From: Micromonospora tarapacensis
GTDB taxonomy: Bacteria; Actinomycetota; Actinomycetes; Mycobacteriales; Micromonosporaceae
DNA length: 64,000 bases
Assembly (NCBI RefSeq): GCF_019697375.1
Contig: NZ_JAHCDI010000004.1
Span: 793,324-857,323 of the forward strand
Direction: 5' to 3'
The notes under the pieces are model-generated. The model saw only the letters and a list, made by a program, of their open reading frames with translations, was not told the DNA's origin and made no database searches. Both the position numbers and the translations under genes were made by a program. Numbering within the stretch: the first letter of the stretch is position 1; each line of letters begins with the position of its first letter. Shown here piece by piece: positions 25,947 through 35,994 of this stretch.

Positions 25947-26507
25947 ATGCCCTTCGTCGTCGCCGCAGTCGCCCTGCTTGGGGCGTTGTGCATGGTGAAC
26001 CTGCTGTTGACGTTCGGGGTACTGCGCCGGCTGCGGGAGCAGACCGCTGAGCTGAACCGACTCTCGGGCGCCCTACCGCCCGAAATGCCCGCGCCGGAAG
26101 AGCTGGTGGGCACGCCTGTGCCGGCATTCGCGGCGACCGCGATCGATGGCACACCGGTCACCCGGGACAGCCTGGTCGGCCGACCGCGGTTGGTCGGATT
26201 CTTCTCTGCCGGATGCGCGCCGTGCCACGAACAGGCACCCCTGTTCGCCAAGTGGTTGGCTGAGCAGGGCGGCGACGCCAGCACGGCGGTCGCGGTCATC
26301 ACCGACTCCGGTCCGGAAGCCGTTGAACTGGCCACGTCGCTGACCGACACGGCGACCGTGGTCGTCGAACCGGACGCTTTCCCGGTGTCCCAGGCGTTCG
26401 GGATACGAGGCTTCCCGACGTTCCTGCGGGTCGATGCCGACGGCGTCATCGCGGGTGCGGACGCCACCGTGCGCGGCGTGGTGGGGCACGTGGCGGCCAC
26501 GTCCTGA
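25947..26507 (+). CDS. Thioredoxin-like protein, MauD/TlpA type
   Basis: A 186-residue protein anchored by one N-terminal membrane helix (VVAAVALLGALCMVNLLLTF), then a short linker and an extracytoplasmic thioredoxin fold. The redox motif is Cys-Ala-Pro-Cys in GFFSAGCAPCHEQAPLF, and the cis-Pro is in IRGFPTFLRV. The start at 25947 is chosen because the GGAGGAA ribosome site is six bases upstream; the GTG at 25941 is too close to it. Pairing with a MauE-like gene matches the mauE-mauD arrangement, so disulfide introduction or isomerisation in the six-Cys peptide is the best guess. Confidence 0.85.
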   Translation: MPFVVAAVALLGALCMVNLLLTFGVLRRLREQTAELNRLSGALPPEMPAPEELVGTPVPAFAATAIDGTPVTRDSLVGRPRLVGFFSAGCAPCHEQAPLFAKWLAEQGGDASTAVAVITDSGPEAVELATSLTDTATVVVEPDAFPVSQAFGIRGFPTFLRVDADGVIAGADATVRGVVGHVAATS

Positions 26508-26509
26508 CG

Positions 26510-28369
26510 ATGCCAGCTTCCGAGATACCGGTGACAGAGCCGGCCAGCCCGCAGCGCCCGCTCCACGAACTGGCCGGGGTGTGGCGGACCGCGTGGCAGG
26601 CGGGTCCGTGGTTGACCGTGGCGCAGATGGTGACGACCGTTGCCAGCGGTCTGCTGCCGGCGACCACGGTGTGGCTGACCAAGCTTGTGGTGGATGGGCT
26701 GGCGGCCGGTCGGGTCGAGGCGGCCGTCGGCGCCGGAGTGGGCCTGGCCGGCGCCGGTCTGGTCGCCGCGGTACTGCCACACCTGGCCAGCTACCTGCAG
26801 GGTGAGCAGCAACGGCGGATGGACCGCCTGATGCAGGACCAGCTGTACACCGCGGTGAACTCCTTCCAGGGGTTGTCCAGGTTCGAGAACCCTCGGTTTC
26901 TCGACCGGCTGCGGATGGCGACCGAGGCGACCGGTCCGGCACTCAGCCCGCTCACGTCCGGCCTGCTCGGCATCGGCCGGGACGTGATCACGCTGCTCAG
27001 TCTGCTCGGCACGCTGTACTTCCTCAGCCCGGTGATGACCGCGGTCGTGGTGGTCGCGGCGGTGCCGGCGCTGCTGGCGGAGATCTCGCTGGCCAGGCAG
27101 CGGGTCGGAATGTACCTGGGCCTGTCGGCGGCGATGCGGCGGCAGGCCTTCTACGGCCAGCTGATTACCGACGTCGGAGCCGCCCAGGAGGTACGCCTGT
27201 TCGGCCTTGGTGACTTCTTCAAGGGTCGGCTGCTGCGCGGACTGCGCGAGGTCCAGGACGGGGAACGGCGCCTCGACCGGAAGGTGCTACGTAGCCAGTC
27301 ACTACTGGCGCTGCTGAGTGCGGTGGTCTCTGGGCTCGGCCTGGTGTGGGCGGTGCACAGCGCCACCACCGGCCGGCTGACGTTGGGCGACGTGACGGCG
27401 TTCGTGGTGGCTGTCGCCGGTATCCAGGGATCGCTCATGGGTCTGGTCAACGGCATTGCCAGCGGGCACGAAGCGCTGCTGATGGTCGGTCACCACTCCG
27501 CCGTACGCCGCCTCGGTGACGACCTGCCACCCGCCCGCCGACCGGCACAACTCCTGCCGTTGCGGCAGGGCATTGAGGTACGGGACGTGTGGTTCCGTTA
27601 CCACGACGACCATCCATGGATCCTGCGGGGCGTCAGCCTGACCATCTCCCAGGGCCAGGCGGTCGCACTGGTCGGGCTCAACGGCGCGGGCAAGAGCACT
27701 CTGGTCAAACTGTTGTGCCGGTTCTACGACCCGAGCCACGGCGTGATCCGCTGGGACGGTGTCGACATCCGTGACCTGGATCCGGCGCAGTTGCGGCGCC
27801 GGATGGGCGTGTTGTTCCAGGACTTCGTGTCGTACGACCTGAGCGCCGCCGAGAATATCGGGGTCGGTGACGTCGACGCGATAGCCGACCGGCGCCGGGT
27901 TGAGGAGGCGGCCGGGGCAGCTGGCATCCACACCAATGTGGCCGCGCTGCCGCGGGGCTACGACACGCTGCTCAGCCGCCTCTTCTACCTGGAGGAGGAG
28001 AAGGACGACCCGGACACCGGTGTAGTGCTGTCCGGCGGCCAGTGGCAGCGGCTGGCCCTGGGCCGGACGTTCATGCGTGACACCCGGGACCTGCTAATCC
28101 TCGACGAACCGAGCGCGGGCCTGGACGCGAAGGCCGAACACGAGATCCACCAGCGCCTCCGGACGCATCGTGCCGGCCGCACCAGCCTGCTCATCTCGCA
28201 CCGGCTGGGCACGGTTCGGGACGCCGACATGATAGTCGTGCTCGACGGCGGCCTGGTCGCCGAGCAGGGCAGCCACGACGAACTGATCGCCCTCGGCGGC
28301 CGGTACGCGCAACTGTTCCGGACCCAGGCCAGCGGCTACGGCGCAACGGCGGTCGAGGAGATCCGATGA
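26510..28369 (+). CDS. ABC transporter, fused permease/ATPase (exporter)
   Basis: A 619-residue half-transporter. The N-terminal about 340 residues are a six-helix membrane domain. The ATPase has Walker A VGLNGAGKSTLVKLL, Q-loop MGVLFQDFVSYDL, signature LSGGQWQRLALG, Walker B LLILDEPSAGLD and the switch His in LLISHRLG. It has no N-terminal C39 peptidase domain, so it does not trim the leader itself; that task fits the S26 peptidase downstream. It starts two bases after the thioredoxin-like gene and overlaps the peptidase gene (ATGA). Likely function: export of the cysteine-rich peptide as a homodimer. Confidence 0.9.
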   Translation: MPASEIPVTEPASPQRPLHELAGVWRTAWQAGPWLTVAQMVTTVASGLLPATTVWLTKLVVDGLAAGRVEAAVGAGVGLAGAGLVAAVLPHLASYLQGEQQRRMDRLMQDQLYTAVNSFQGLSRFENPRFLDRLRMATEATGPALSPLTSGLLGIGRDVITLLSLLGTLYFLSPVMTAVVVVAAVPALLAEISLARQRVGMYLGLSAAMRRQAFYGQLITDVGAAQEVRLFGLGDFFKGRLLRGLREVQDGERRLDRKVLRSQSLLALLSAVVSGLGLVWAVHSATTGRLTLGDVTAFVVAVAGIQGSLMGLVNGIASGHEALLMVGHHSAVRRLGDDLPPARRPAQLLPLRQGIEVRDVWFRYHDDHPWILRGVSLTISQGQAVALVGLNGAGKSTLVKLLCRFYDPSHGVIRWDGVDIRDLDPAQLRRRMGVLFQDFVSYDLSAAENIGVGDVDAIADRRRVEEAAGAAGIHTNVAALPRGYDTLLSRLFYLEEEKDDPDTGVVLSGGQWQRLALGRTFMRDTRDLLILDEPSAGLDAKAEHEIHQRLRTHRAGRTSLLISHRLGTVRDADMIVVLDGGLVAEQGSHDELIALGGRYAQLFRTQASGYGATAVEEIR

Positions 28370-28833
28370 TTGCTCGGGCGGTGGCCAGCGCCCTGGTCGT
28401 CGGCGCCGTAACCGGTGGTGTGGCGTGCTGGCTGCGGCACACCTTTCTCGTCACCACCGTGGCCGGGCGAAGCATGCTGCCCACGTACACCAGCGGTGAC
28501 CGGATGCTGGTGCGGCGGGTGCCACTGGCCAGGGTCCGCTCCGGCGATGTCGTCGTCCTCGCCGACGGCGACCTGCCAGCGCGTCCCACCCGGTCGGCCA
28601 GCACGCGACGCGATCCACCAGGCGAGCTCATCGTCAAACGCGCCGTGGCCGTACCAGGCGATCCCGTACCCGCCGGGGTACCCGTGCCCGACCAGGTCGT
28701 ACCACCCGGGCACCTGATCGTCCTCGGCGACAACGCCGACGCCAGCTACGACTCGAGAAATGCCGGCTACTACGCCGCGGACACGCTGATCGGCGTCGTG
28801 GTCCGCGGTATGCGGCGTAACCAGCACAGCTGA
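28366..28833 (+). CDS. S26-family signal peptidase
   Basis: A 155-residue type I signal peptidase. An N-terminal membrane helix (AVASALVVGAVTGGVACWL) precedes the catalytic Ser in AGRSMLPTYTSGDR. The general-base Lys lies in LIVKRAVAVPGD, and the conserved box GDNADASYDSRNAGYYA follows. It overlaps the ABC gene by four bases. A dedicated signal peptidase at the end of a peptide operon suggests that it cuts the precursor leader, and Val-Gln-Ala at residues 25-27 of the precursor fits its specificity. A housekeeping role is unlikely given the coupling. Confidence 0.9.
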   Translation: MIARAVASALVVGAVTGGVACWLRHTFLVTTVAGRSMLPTYTSGDRMLVRRVPLARVRSGDVVVLADGDLPARPTRSASTRRDPPGELIVKRAVAVPGDPVPAGVPVPDQVVPPGHLIVLGDNADASYDSRNAGYYAADTLIGVVVRGMRRNQHS

Positions 28834-29323
28834 GTCTGCCAGGCTGCTGCCCGTCAACGACGAACTCAACCGGGAGGCGGTGGCGCGGTGCGCCCGGGCC
28901 GCGTCGCACGGCCGGGGATCACCTGCCGTCGTCCCGGCTGGACCTCGCCGCCCATCTCTCGCCCGTCGGGTGCGGGCAACCCTTCCGGACGCCGAAGGTA
29001 TCCGGACATGCTCGGCATCCAGGACGCCTTGGGCATCGAACGCGCGCATGTGGTCTGTCAGTCGATGTTCGGCGGGACCGGGCTCATCCTCAGTGTGGAC
29101 CATCCCGATCGGGCCGCCGGAGTTCGAACCGGGTGTACGGCTCGACACCGTGCGCGGCGTACTCCGCGACGGCCCAGCGGCATAAGGAGAGCCAGATCTG
29201 GTTCAGCGGCACAACCGGAGAAGCCCTCGACTTCGTCTGCGACCTGCTCGCCGCACCCATCACCTGACGCCCGCATCCGAGCTCCGAACCGTCAACCCCC
29301 GAAGGACTTCCAGCGCGGACCAC
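28834..29323 (+). pseudogene. Decayed region with an alpha/beta-hydrolase fragment
   Basis: Around 29005-29130 one frame reads DMLGIQDALGIERAHVVCQS and ILSVDHPDR, close to the nucleophile-elbow region of alpha/beta hydrolases. The conserved Gly-x-Ser-x-Gly has become Cys-Gln-Ser-Met-Phe, so it is not functional. Other frames around it give only scraps (TTGEALDFVCDLLAAPIT near 29210-29268). No intact gene is present in this 490-base stretch between the peptidase gene and the next IS. Confidence 0.5.
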
Positions 29324-29326
29324 TTA

Positions 29327-30220
29327 GACCGCATCTCATTTGGGGTTGTTGCTGTTCAACAGGTTGAGCCGGTTGGCTCGCCGGTAACAGATCAGAGCGC
29401 AGGCCAGGCGCAGGAATCCGGTGTCGTGGGAGGCCTTGCGTTCGTAGCGGCGGGCTAGCCGACGGAACCGGGTGACCCGCTCCAGGCAGCGTTCAACAAC
29501 GTAGCGATGCCGGCCGAGGCGTGTCGATGACTCGACGTCCTTACGTGCGATCCGGGCGGTGATACCGCGCCGGGCCGGGATCTTGCGGCAGGAAAGGTAG
29601 TCGTACCCCTTGTCACCATGCAGTTTCCCGGGACGTTTGCGGGGCCGACCGACCGGCTGACACACCGGCCGGACACCATCGATGACATCTGCCAGAACGA
29701 TGTGATCGTTGACGTTGGCCGCGGACACCTCCACGGTCAGCGGCAACCCGCCACGGTCACTCATGGCGTGGATCTTGGAGCCGGGCTTGCCCCGGTCTAC
29801 CGGGCTCGGCCCGGTCAGATTCCCCCTTTGACCGCCCGCACATGCATCGCGTCCACACTCGCCCGGCACCAGTCGATCTGCCCGGCCGCGCCCAGCACGT
29901 CCAACATCGCTTGGTGCAACGCCTCCATCACTCCCACGACCACCCACTCGGTGAACCGGCGATGCGCCGTCGCCCGGGATATCGGAAACGACTCTGGTAG
30001 CCCGTCCCATGCACAACCGGTCCCCAGGACGTACACGATCGCCGCGAGAGCGACCCGATCGTCGACACGCCGCCCACCACCGCCCTGATGCCGTTTCGGA
30101 TGCTCCGGCAACAGCGGCTCCGCGAGACGCCACAACGACTCCGGGCAGTACTTCTCAACGTCACTCACACCCGCACAACGGATGATGTTGCATCACAACA
30201 CGCCCAAATGAGATGCGGTC
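29327..30220 (-). mobile_element. Complete IS5-family insertion sequence
   Basis: An 894-base element with inverted ends GACCGCATCTCATTTGGG, identical over 18 bases at both termini. It is flanked by the direct repeat TTA (29324-29326 and 30221-30223), the expected short target duplication. Both ends and the transposase are intact. It separates the decayed hydrolase region from the LuxR locus. Confidence 0.9.
29336..30168 (-). CDS. IS5-family transposase, made by -1 frameshift
   Basis: OrfA (ATG 30168) begins MSDVEKYCPESLWRLAEPLL and holds LAAIVYVLGTGCAWDGLPES and the first catalytic Asp near CRASVDAMHVRAVK. OrfB reads GPSPVDRGKPGSKIHAMSDR, then LHGDKGYDYLSCRKIPARRG (Asp) and RHRYVVERCLERVTRFRRLA (Glu). 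The frames overlap at AAAGGGGGAAT (about 29822-29829 on the plus strand as ATTCCCCCTTT). This is the same type of slip site as in the other IS5 element here, so the active protein is probably a -1 fusion of about 275 residues. Confidence 0.85.
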
Positions 30221-30358
30221 TTAGCGTCTGCCGGAAGGTATGGGTAGATGGCGCAGCGTCGAGGTCTCGAGGTGCCGGGATCGACACGTCTTGAAATGGG
30301 AGGCATACAGCGGGCGGGCAAGGAATTCAAGGTCCTCAGCGGCCAGTTCGTCGCTCAT
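30221..30358 (-). pseudogene. Truncated 45-codon reading frame after the LuxR gene
   Basis: An ATG at 30358 overlaps the LuxR stop (ATGA) and opens a frame starting MSDELAAEDLEFLARPLYAS. This resembles the N-terminus of pyridoxamine-phosphate-oxidase-like actinobacterial proteins. It ends after 45 residues at a TAA that lies in the TTA target duplication of the IS, and the second half looks unlike any protein. It is probably the stump of a gene once coupled to the regulator. Confidence 0.4.
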
Positions 30359-33114
30359 CGCCGCATTCTTCCCGACGGCGCTGTGGTCAGCACCCGGCCG
30401 AGCTGGCGCCGGGACTCCACGCCGAGTTTCCGGAACACCTTCCGCAGGTGGTAGTCGACCGTGCTGGCGCTGATGAACAGCCGCTCGGCGATTTGTGGAT
30501 TGGTCAGGCCGTCGCGGGCCAGCGCGGCGATCGCCGCCTCCTGCGGTGTGAGGTCGCCGGCGGTCTCGGGACTGCGCCTGCGGGCGGTCTCGCCGGTCGC
30601 CATCAACTCCTGGCGTGCCCGCTCGGCGAACGCAGGCGCCCCAATGTCCTCGAACATCGTCAGCGCCGTCCGCAGCGTGCCTCGGGCGTCCCTCCGCCGG
30701 CGCTGCCGCCGCAACCACTCGCCGTAGAGCAGATGTGCGCGGGCCAGATCGCCAACTGCGGCGGTCCGGCCCAGGGTCGTGATCGCCGACCGGAAGGCGT
30801 CCTCCGCCGACGAAGCGGGCGCCAGCAGCGCCCGGGACCGGTGCAGCAGACCCAGCGCCCACGGGGTACCGCTGGCCGTCGCCCGCTCGGTGACCATCTC
30901 CAGGGCCTGCGCGCCTGCCACCCGGTCGCCGGAGTGAACCGCCGCCTCGACCAGATCGGGCAGCGCCCGGGTGTACGCGCGTGCGTAGTCGGACTCGATC
31001 AGTTCGGTGGCGACCGCGGACGCCGCCCCGTAGTTACCCAGTGCCAGCTCAAGCACGGTTAGCCCGGCCCGGGAGAGGCCGACACTGGACCCCAACCCGA
31101 GCCGGATCCCCGCCTCGTACACCCGCTCGATGCGTTCGCGCGCGTCGCCGGGTGCCCGCCAGCCGACCTGTTCCGGGCTGCGGTACACGTCCCACATGTA
31201 CGGCGTGCTGGCCACCGCGCTGCGCAGCTCGTGAACCTCCAGCAGCAACTCGTCCGCGGCGTCCAAACGTCCGAGCGTGGTCTCGTGCGTCGCCAGCGCG
31301 TAGAGCGACGTCTCCAGTATCTGCAGCGCACCGGTGCTGCGCGCCACGCCCGCCGCCCGGTGCAGGATCGACTCCCGGGTCCGGTCGTCCCAGATCCGGG
31401 TGCAGGCGGTGACCGCCGTGACGTAGTGCGTGAGCACTTCGGCGTCGGGCAGCTCCCCGGCGGCGACCCGGGCCGTCGAACGGCGGATGATCGGAACCGC
31501 GTCCGCGTAGCCCCGCACGGTCATCGTCGCGATCCCGGCGAGCAACGACTCGGTGAGCGTCCCGCCGGGTGCCGCGTGGTCCAGCACCACTTCGGAGATC
31601 TCCCGCAACCCGGTGCCCTCGGTGAGGTACTCCGCGGTCAGCGCGGCGTCGAACGCAGCGAGCAACGCGCCCCGCCCCAGTGCCGGATCGACGGCGCGGA
31701 ACTCCTGGTACGCCGCCAGGCAGGTCGCTGGGACCTGCGCCATCCCGCGTTCGCCGCCGAGGGCGATGAACGTCCTGGCCCGCAGCATCAACCGGTTGCC
31801 CTGCCCGGTCGGGTCGAGCAGAACGGGGTCGATCGCGTCCAGCAGCACTTGCGCCTGCGCCGGAGCGCCGGAGGTGTACGCGGCATCGGCGGCGGCGAGC
31901 AACCGCCCGGCCCGCTCCCGCTCGTCGGGAGTCAGTTCGGCGGCCCGGGCGAGGAACGTGGCGCGAGCGGCGTAGCCACCCCGGCCGGCGGCCCGTCCCG
32001 CTGCCGTGACCAGGTCGGCGGCGACGTCCTCGTCCGGTTGCAGCGCCGCCGTCGCCCGGTGCCACGCCCGCCGGTCGGCGTCCGAGGTACGGGTGGTCGC
32101 CCGGGCCAGCGCATGGTGCACCTGCCGCCGTTCAGAGCTCGTCGCGCCCCCGTACACGGCCGAGCGCACGAGGGGGTGCCGGAACCGGATCTCACGGCCG
32201 GGGAACACCAGCCGGGCCCGCTCCGCCTCGTCGGCGGCCTCGGGGGAGACGCCCAGCTCGGCGGCGGCCGCTGTCACGTATCCGACGTCGCCCTGGGGCT
32301 CGGCGGCCGCGATCAACAACCAGCGCCGGGTCGGCGCGGCGAAACGGCGCACCTGATTCAGATAGTGGGCCTCGAGCCGGCTGCCGACCGGCAACGGCTC
32401 CGGCAGCAGCAGCGCCCCGGACAGCTGGTTCTCGGTCAGGGACGCGGACAGGTCGGTGATAGCCAGGGGATTGCCCCGGGTGACCGTGACGATCCGCGCG
32501 GCCACCTTCGGGTCGAGCACGCCGCCGACCACCGAGCGCAGCAGGGCCAGGGCGTCCGCCTGCGGCAGTCCTTCGATCGGCAGCGTCGGAAGTCCTTCCA
32601 GGACGGCGACGTCCTCGGTGCCGGCGCGGACGGTGAGAACCAGGCCGATGCCCTCGGCGTACACCCGGCGTGCGACGAACGCGAGCACGTTCAGCGATTC
32701 CCGGTCCAGCCACTGGGTGTCGTCCACACAGCACAGCACCGGGCCGTGGACGGTGATGCCGGCCAGCAACGACAGCGCCGCGAGGCTGACCAGGAAGCGG
32801 TCCGGCGCCGGGCCGTCGGTTAGGCCGACGGCCACCGACAGCGCTTCGCGCTGCATCGGCGGCAGACCATCAAGATCCTGGAGGTACGGGACGAGCAGGC
32901 GATGCAGGGCCGCGAAGGAGAAGCCGGCTTCCGCCTCGACGCCCGCCACCCCCAGCACCCGCAGTCCGTCCGCTGCCCCGGCGACCGCGTCGAGCAGCGC
33001 CGTCTTACCGATGCCGGCCTCGCCGCGCAGCACCAGCACCTGGCTCATCCCGCCGCGGACCTGTGCCACCAGGGCGTCCAGCGCAGCTCGTTCGGTGTCG
33101 CGTCCCAGCAGCAC
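30355..33114 (-). CDS. LuxR-family regulator, LAL type with AAA ATPase
   Basis: A 919-residue regulator. The N-terminal STAND/AAA domain has Walker A LRGEAGIGKTALLDAV and Walker B VLCCVDDTQWLD. A long helical, TPR-like middle region follows. The C-terminal LuxR helix-turn-helix is LTPQEAAIAALARDGLTNPQ then IAERLFISASTVDYHLRKVF. GTG start at 33114. It is divergent from a second LAL gene (33217) with about 100 bases between them, an arrangement that suggests cross-regulation. LAL proteins often control secondary metabolism or sugar use; no target is evident here. Confidence 0.92.
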   Translation of the reverse strand: MLLGRDTERAALDALVAQVRGGMSQVLVLRGEAGIGKTALLDAVAGAADGLRVLGVAGVEAEAGFSFAALHRLLVPYLQDLDGLPPMQREALSVAVGLTDGPAPDRFLVSLAALSLLAGITVHGPVLCCVDDTQWLDRESLNVLAFVARRVYAEGIGLVLTVRAGTEDVAVLEGLPTLPIEGLPQADALALLRSVVGGVLDPKVAARIVTVTRGNPLAITDLSASLTENQLSGALLLPEPLPVGSRLEAHYLNQVRRFAAPTRRWLLIAAAEPQGDVGYVTAAAAELGVSPEAADEAERARLVFPGREIRFRHPLVRSAVYGGATSSERRQVHHALARATTRTSDADRRAWHRATAALQPDEDVAADLVTAAGRAAGRGGYAARATFLARAAELTPDERERAGRLLAAADAAYTSGAPAQAQVLLDAIDPVLLDPTGQGNRLMLRARTFIALGGERGMAQVPATCLAAYQEFRAVDPALGRGALLAAFDAALTAEYLTEGTGLREISEVVLDHAAPGGTLTESLLAGIATMTVRGYADAVPIIRRSTARVAAGELPDAEVLTHYVTAVTACTRIWDDRTRESILHRAAGVARSTGALQILETSLYALATHETTLGRLDAADELLLEVHELRSAVASTPYMWDVYRSPEQVGWRAPGDARERIERVYEAGIRLGLGSSVGLSRAGLTVLELALGNYGAASAVATELIESDYARAYTRALPDLVEAAVHSGDRVAGAQALEMVTERATASGTPWALGLLHRSRALLAPASSAEDAFRSAITTLGRTAAVGDLARAHLLYGEWLRRQRRRRDARGTLRTALTMFEDIGAPAFAERARQELMATGETARRRSPETAGDLTPQEAAIAALARDGLTNPQIAERLFISASTVDYHLRKVFRKLGVESRRQLGRVLTTAPSGRMRR

Positions 33115-33216
33115 GGCAGCAGACTACGTGAACGGCGCGACGACTACGAGGTTCGCCGTCACGCCTACGCGACGGCATGGACGCGATGCCCGGCACGCCG
33201 TACCTACCCTGACGGT

Positions 33217-35960
33217 GTGATCGAGTTGGACACCGCCCGGCATGTCATGCACGGCCGGGACGACGAGCAGGCCATCATCGCCGGTCTCCTGGCCGGTGCC
33301 CAGACCCGGCGCGGCGCCGCCCTGGTGATCCGCGGGCACCCGGGCATCGGCAAGACGATGCTGCTCACCGTGGCCCGCCAGGCAGCCGCCGAGGCCGGGA
33401 TGCTCGTGCTTGCCGCGAACGGCGCGGAGGCCGAGGCGGCGCTGCCGTTCGCCGGGCTGCACCAGCTGCTCGCCCCGCTGCTGAGCAACCTGCCCGCACT
33501 GACCCCGGCCCTGCAGCGCACCCTGCGCGGCGCGTTCGGGCTCGAGGACATCCGCCCGGACCTGTTCACCGTCGGCCTGGCCGTCCTCGAACTGCTCGGC
33601 GACCAGGCCGCTCGCAGACCGCTGCTGATCGTCGCCGACGACGCACACTGGCTCGACCCGGAAACCCTGGCCGTCCTGGTGTTCGTGGCCCGGCGGCTGA
33701 CCGTCGAACCGATCGCCGCGGTGATGACGGTCCGGTCCCAGCACACCGGTGTGCTCTCCGGCACCGGCCTCGGACAGCTACGGCTCGGCGAGCTCGACGA
33801 CACCACCGCCGAGCGGGTGCTCGCCGACCATGCGCCCGACCTCACGCCGAGCCTGCGCGAGCGGGTCCTGGCCGAGGCCGCCGGAAACCCCCTGGCCCTG
33901 GTGGAGCTGCCGCGCCTGCTGGTCCCCGGTACGGAGGTGCCGGAGCTGCTGCCGGTCAACGAGCGGCTGGAATCGGCATTCGCCGACCGGTTCGCCCAGC
34001 TTCCGGAACCGACCCGCGCGATCGTGGCGGCCTTCTCTGCCGACGCCGGATGCCCGCTGCCGGACCTGCTGGCGGCCGCGCAGGCGCTGACCGGGACGGC
34101 CCCGTGGCCGGGCAGATCCAGCCGGCCATCGACGCCGGCCTGGTCCAGATCCACGACCGGCGGCTGCGGTTCCGGCACCCGCTGGTCCGGTCCGCGGTGT
34201 ACGCCGCGATGGACGACTTCTCCAGGCTGACCATCCACGCCGTGCTCGCCGATCGCCTGGCCGACCCCGACCGCCGGGTCTGGCACCGCAGCGCGGCCAC
34301 CCTCGGCCCGGACGAGGAGGTCTGCGACGAACTGGAGGCCGCTGCCGGCCGCGCATGGGAACGCGGCGCGCTCGGCGTCGCCGTCACCGACCTGGACCGG
34401 GCCTCGGACCTGACGGCCGACGCCGGCCGGCGTTCCTCGCTGCTGCTGCGCGCCGCGGAACTGGCCTCGCAACTGCACGACCGGCAGATCGCGGTCCGGC
34501 TTGTCGCCAAGGCCCACCCGGCGCAGGGCAACGCCGCGGACCAGGCCCGGCTGGCCCTCGTCCGCGACATCGTGGAGCCCGGCGACGTCCGCGACACCGA
34601 CCGCATCACCCTGCTCTGCGACATGGCCCTCAACGCCCGGGCCACCGGGGACACTGGCCTGGCCGCGATGCTCTGCTGGCGGGCCGCATCCCGCTCGTGG
34701 TGGGCAGGCCTGCCGGTCGACGACGGCGAACGGATCGTCGCCGTGCTCGGCAAGCTCGGCCTGGCAGCCGACGAACCGGCCGCGCTGGCCATCGCCGCGT
34801 ACGCCCAGCCCGACGTGCACGGGCCCGCCGTCCTGCGGCAGCTGCCGTCGCTGGTGCCCGACCGCAGCGACACCGACGGCATGCGGTTCCTCGGCGGGGC
34901 CGCCCTAATCCTCGGCGACTTCGTCACCGCGTCCTCGTTCATGGGCACCGCCTCGGCCGGCTACCGGGCACAGGGCCGCGCCGCGCTGCTGGCCCGCAAC
35001 CTGTCCTCGACCGCCTTCATCCGGTTGTGGCTCGGCGGATGGCCCGCGATCCGCGCCGACCTGGAAGAGGCCGAGGCCCTGGCCGAGGAGACCGGCGACT
35101 ACTTCTGGATCGTCGCGGCCCGCGCCGCCCAGGCCCTACTCGAAGCGATGTGCGGCAACCATCAGGCCGCGTCCCGGCTGGCCGACTCGGTGCTGGCCAG
35201 CCCGCTGGTGGCCGGCGTGCGGTTCGTCTCCCAGGCCGCCCAGCACGCCCGCGGGATGGCCGCGAACGCCGCCGGGCGCCACGACCAGGCGTTCGACCTG
35301 CTCCTGCGGGTCTTCGACCCTCAGGACGACACCTTCCACCCGGACATGTGCGGCTGGGCACTGCCCGATCTGGCCGACGCCGCCGCACGCTCCGGCCGCC
35401 ACCAGGAAGTACGCGAGATCCTCGCCCGATCCCGGCGGCGGGCGGACCGGCTGCCCTCACCTATGCTGCGGCGCTCCCTGGCGTACGCCCAAGCCGTCCT
35501 CGCGCCGGAGGACGACACCGAGCGGGCGTACGAGAAGGCTTTCGCGATGGACCTCGCGGCGTGGCCGGTGCACCGGGCGCGGCTCCAGCTCGCCCACGGT
35601 TCGTGGCTGCGCCGCCGCCGCCGCATCCTGGAGTCCCGCCCGCCGTTACGCGCCGCTCGCGACGGCTTCGACGCGCTCGGCGCTGCCGCCTGGGGCCGCC
35701 TCGCCCGTGAGGAGCTCCGGGCCGCCGGCGAGGAGAGCGCCGGCCGGGAGACCCCGTCCGGCGAGCGGCTGACCGCGCAGGAGCTGCAGACCGCGATGCT
35801 GGCCGCGGCCGGCCTGACGAACCGGGAGATCGGGCAGCGCTTGTTCATGTCGCACCGCACGGTCAGCTCCCACCTGTACCGCATCTTCCCGAAGCTCGGC
35901 ATCAGCGCCCGCGGCCAGCTGCGCACGGCTCTGGAGACGCTGCCGCAGTCAGCTGACTGA
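33217..35960 (+). CDS. LuxR-family regulator, LAL type, with one frameshift
   Basis: The first frame starts at GTG 33217 with Walker A VIRGHPGIGKTMLLTVARQA and Walker B LLIVADDAHWLD, and stays clean to about 34110. The rest (GQIQPAIDAGLVQIHDRRLR through to 35960) is in a different frame and ends with the LuxR HTH LTAQELQTAMLAAAGLTNRE then IGQRLFMSHRTVSSHLYRIF. The join near 34110 fits loss of one base. Combined length is about 914 residues, the same as its divergent neighbour, so nothing else is missing. It is followed by an MBL-fold gene and three hydrolase genes that it may control. Confidence 0.8.
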
Positions 35961-35994
35961 TGCGTCCCCGCCGGGCGCCGGAGATGGTCGGGGC

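Noticed and set aside
26510..28369. A peptidase-containing (C39) bacteriocin exporter
   Set aside because: The N-terminus goes straight into membrane helices; no Cys/His protease motif precedes it. Leader cleavage is better given to the S26 protein.
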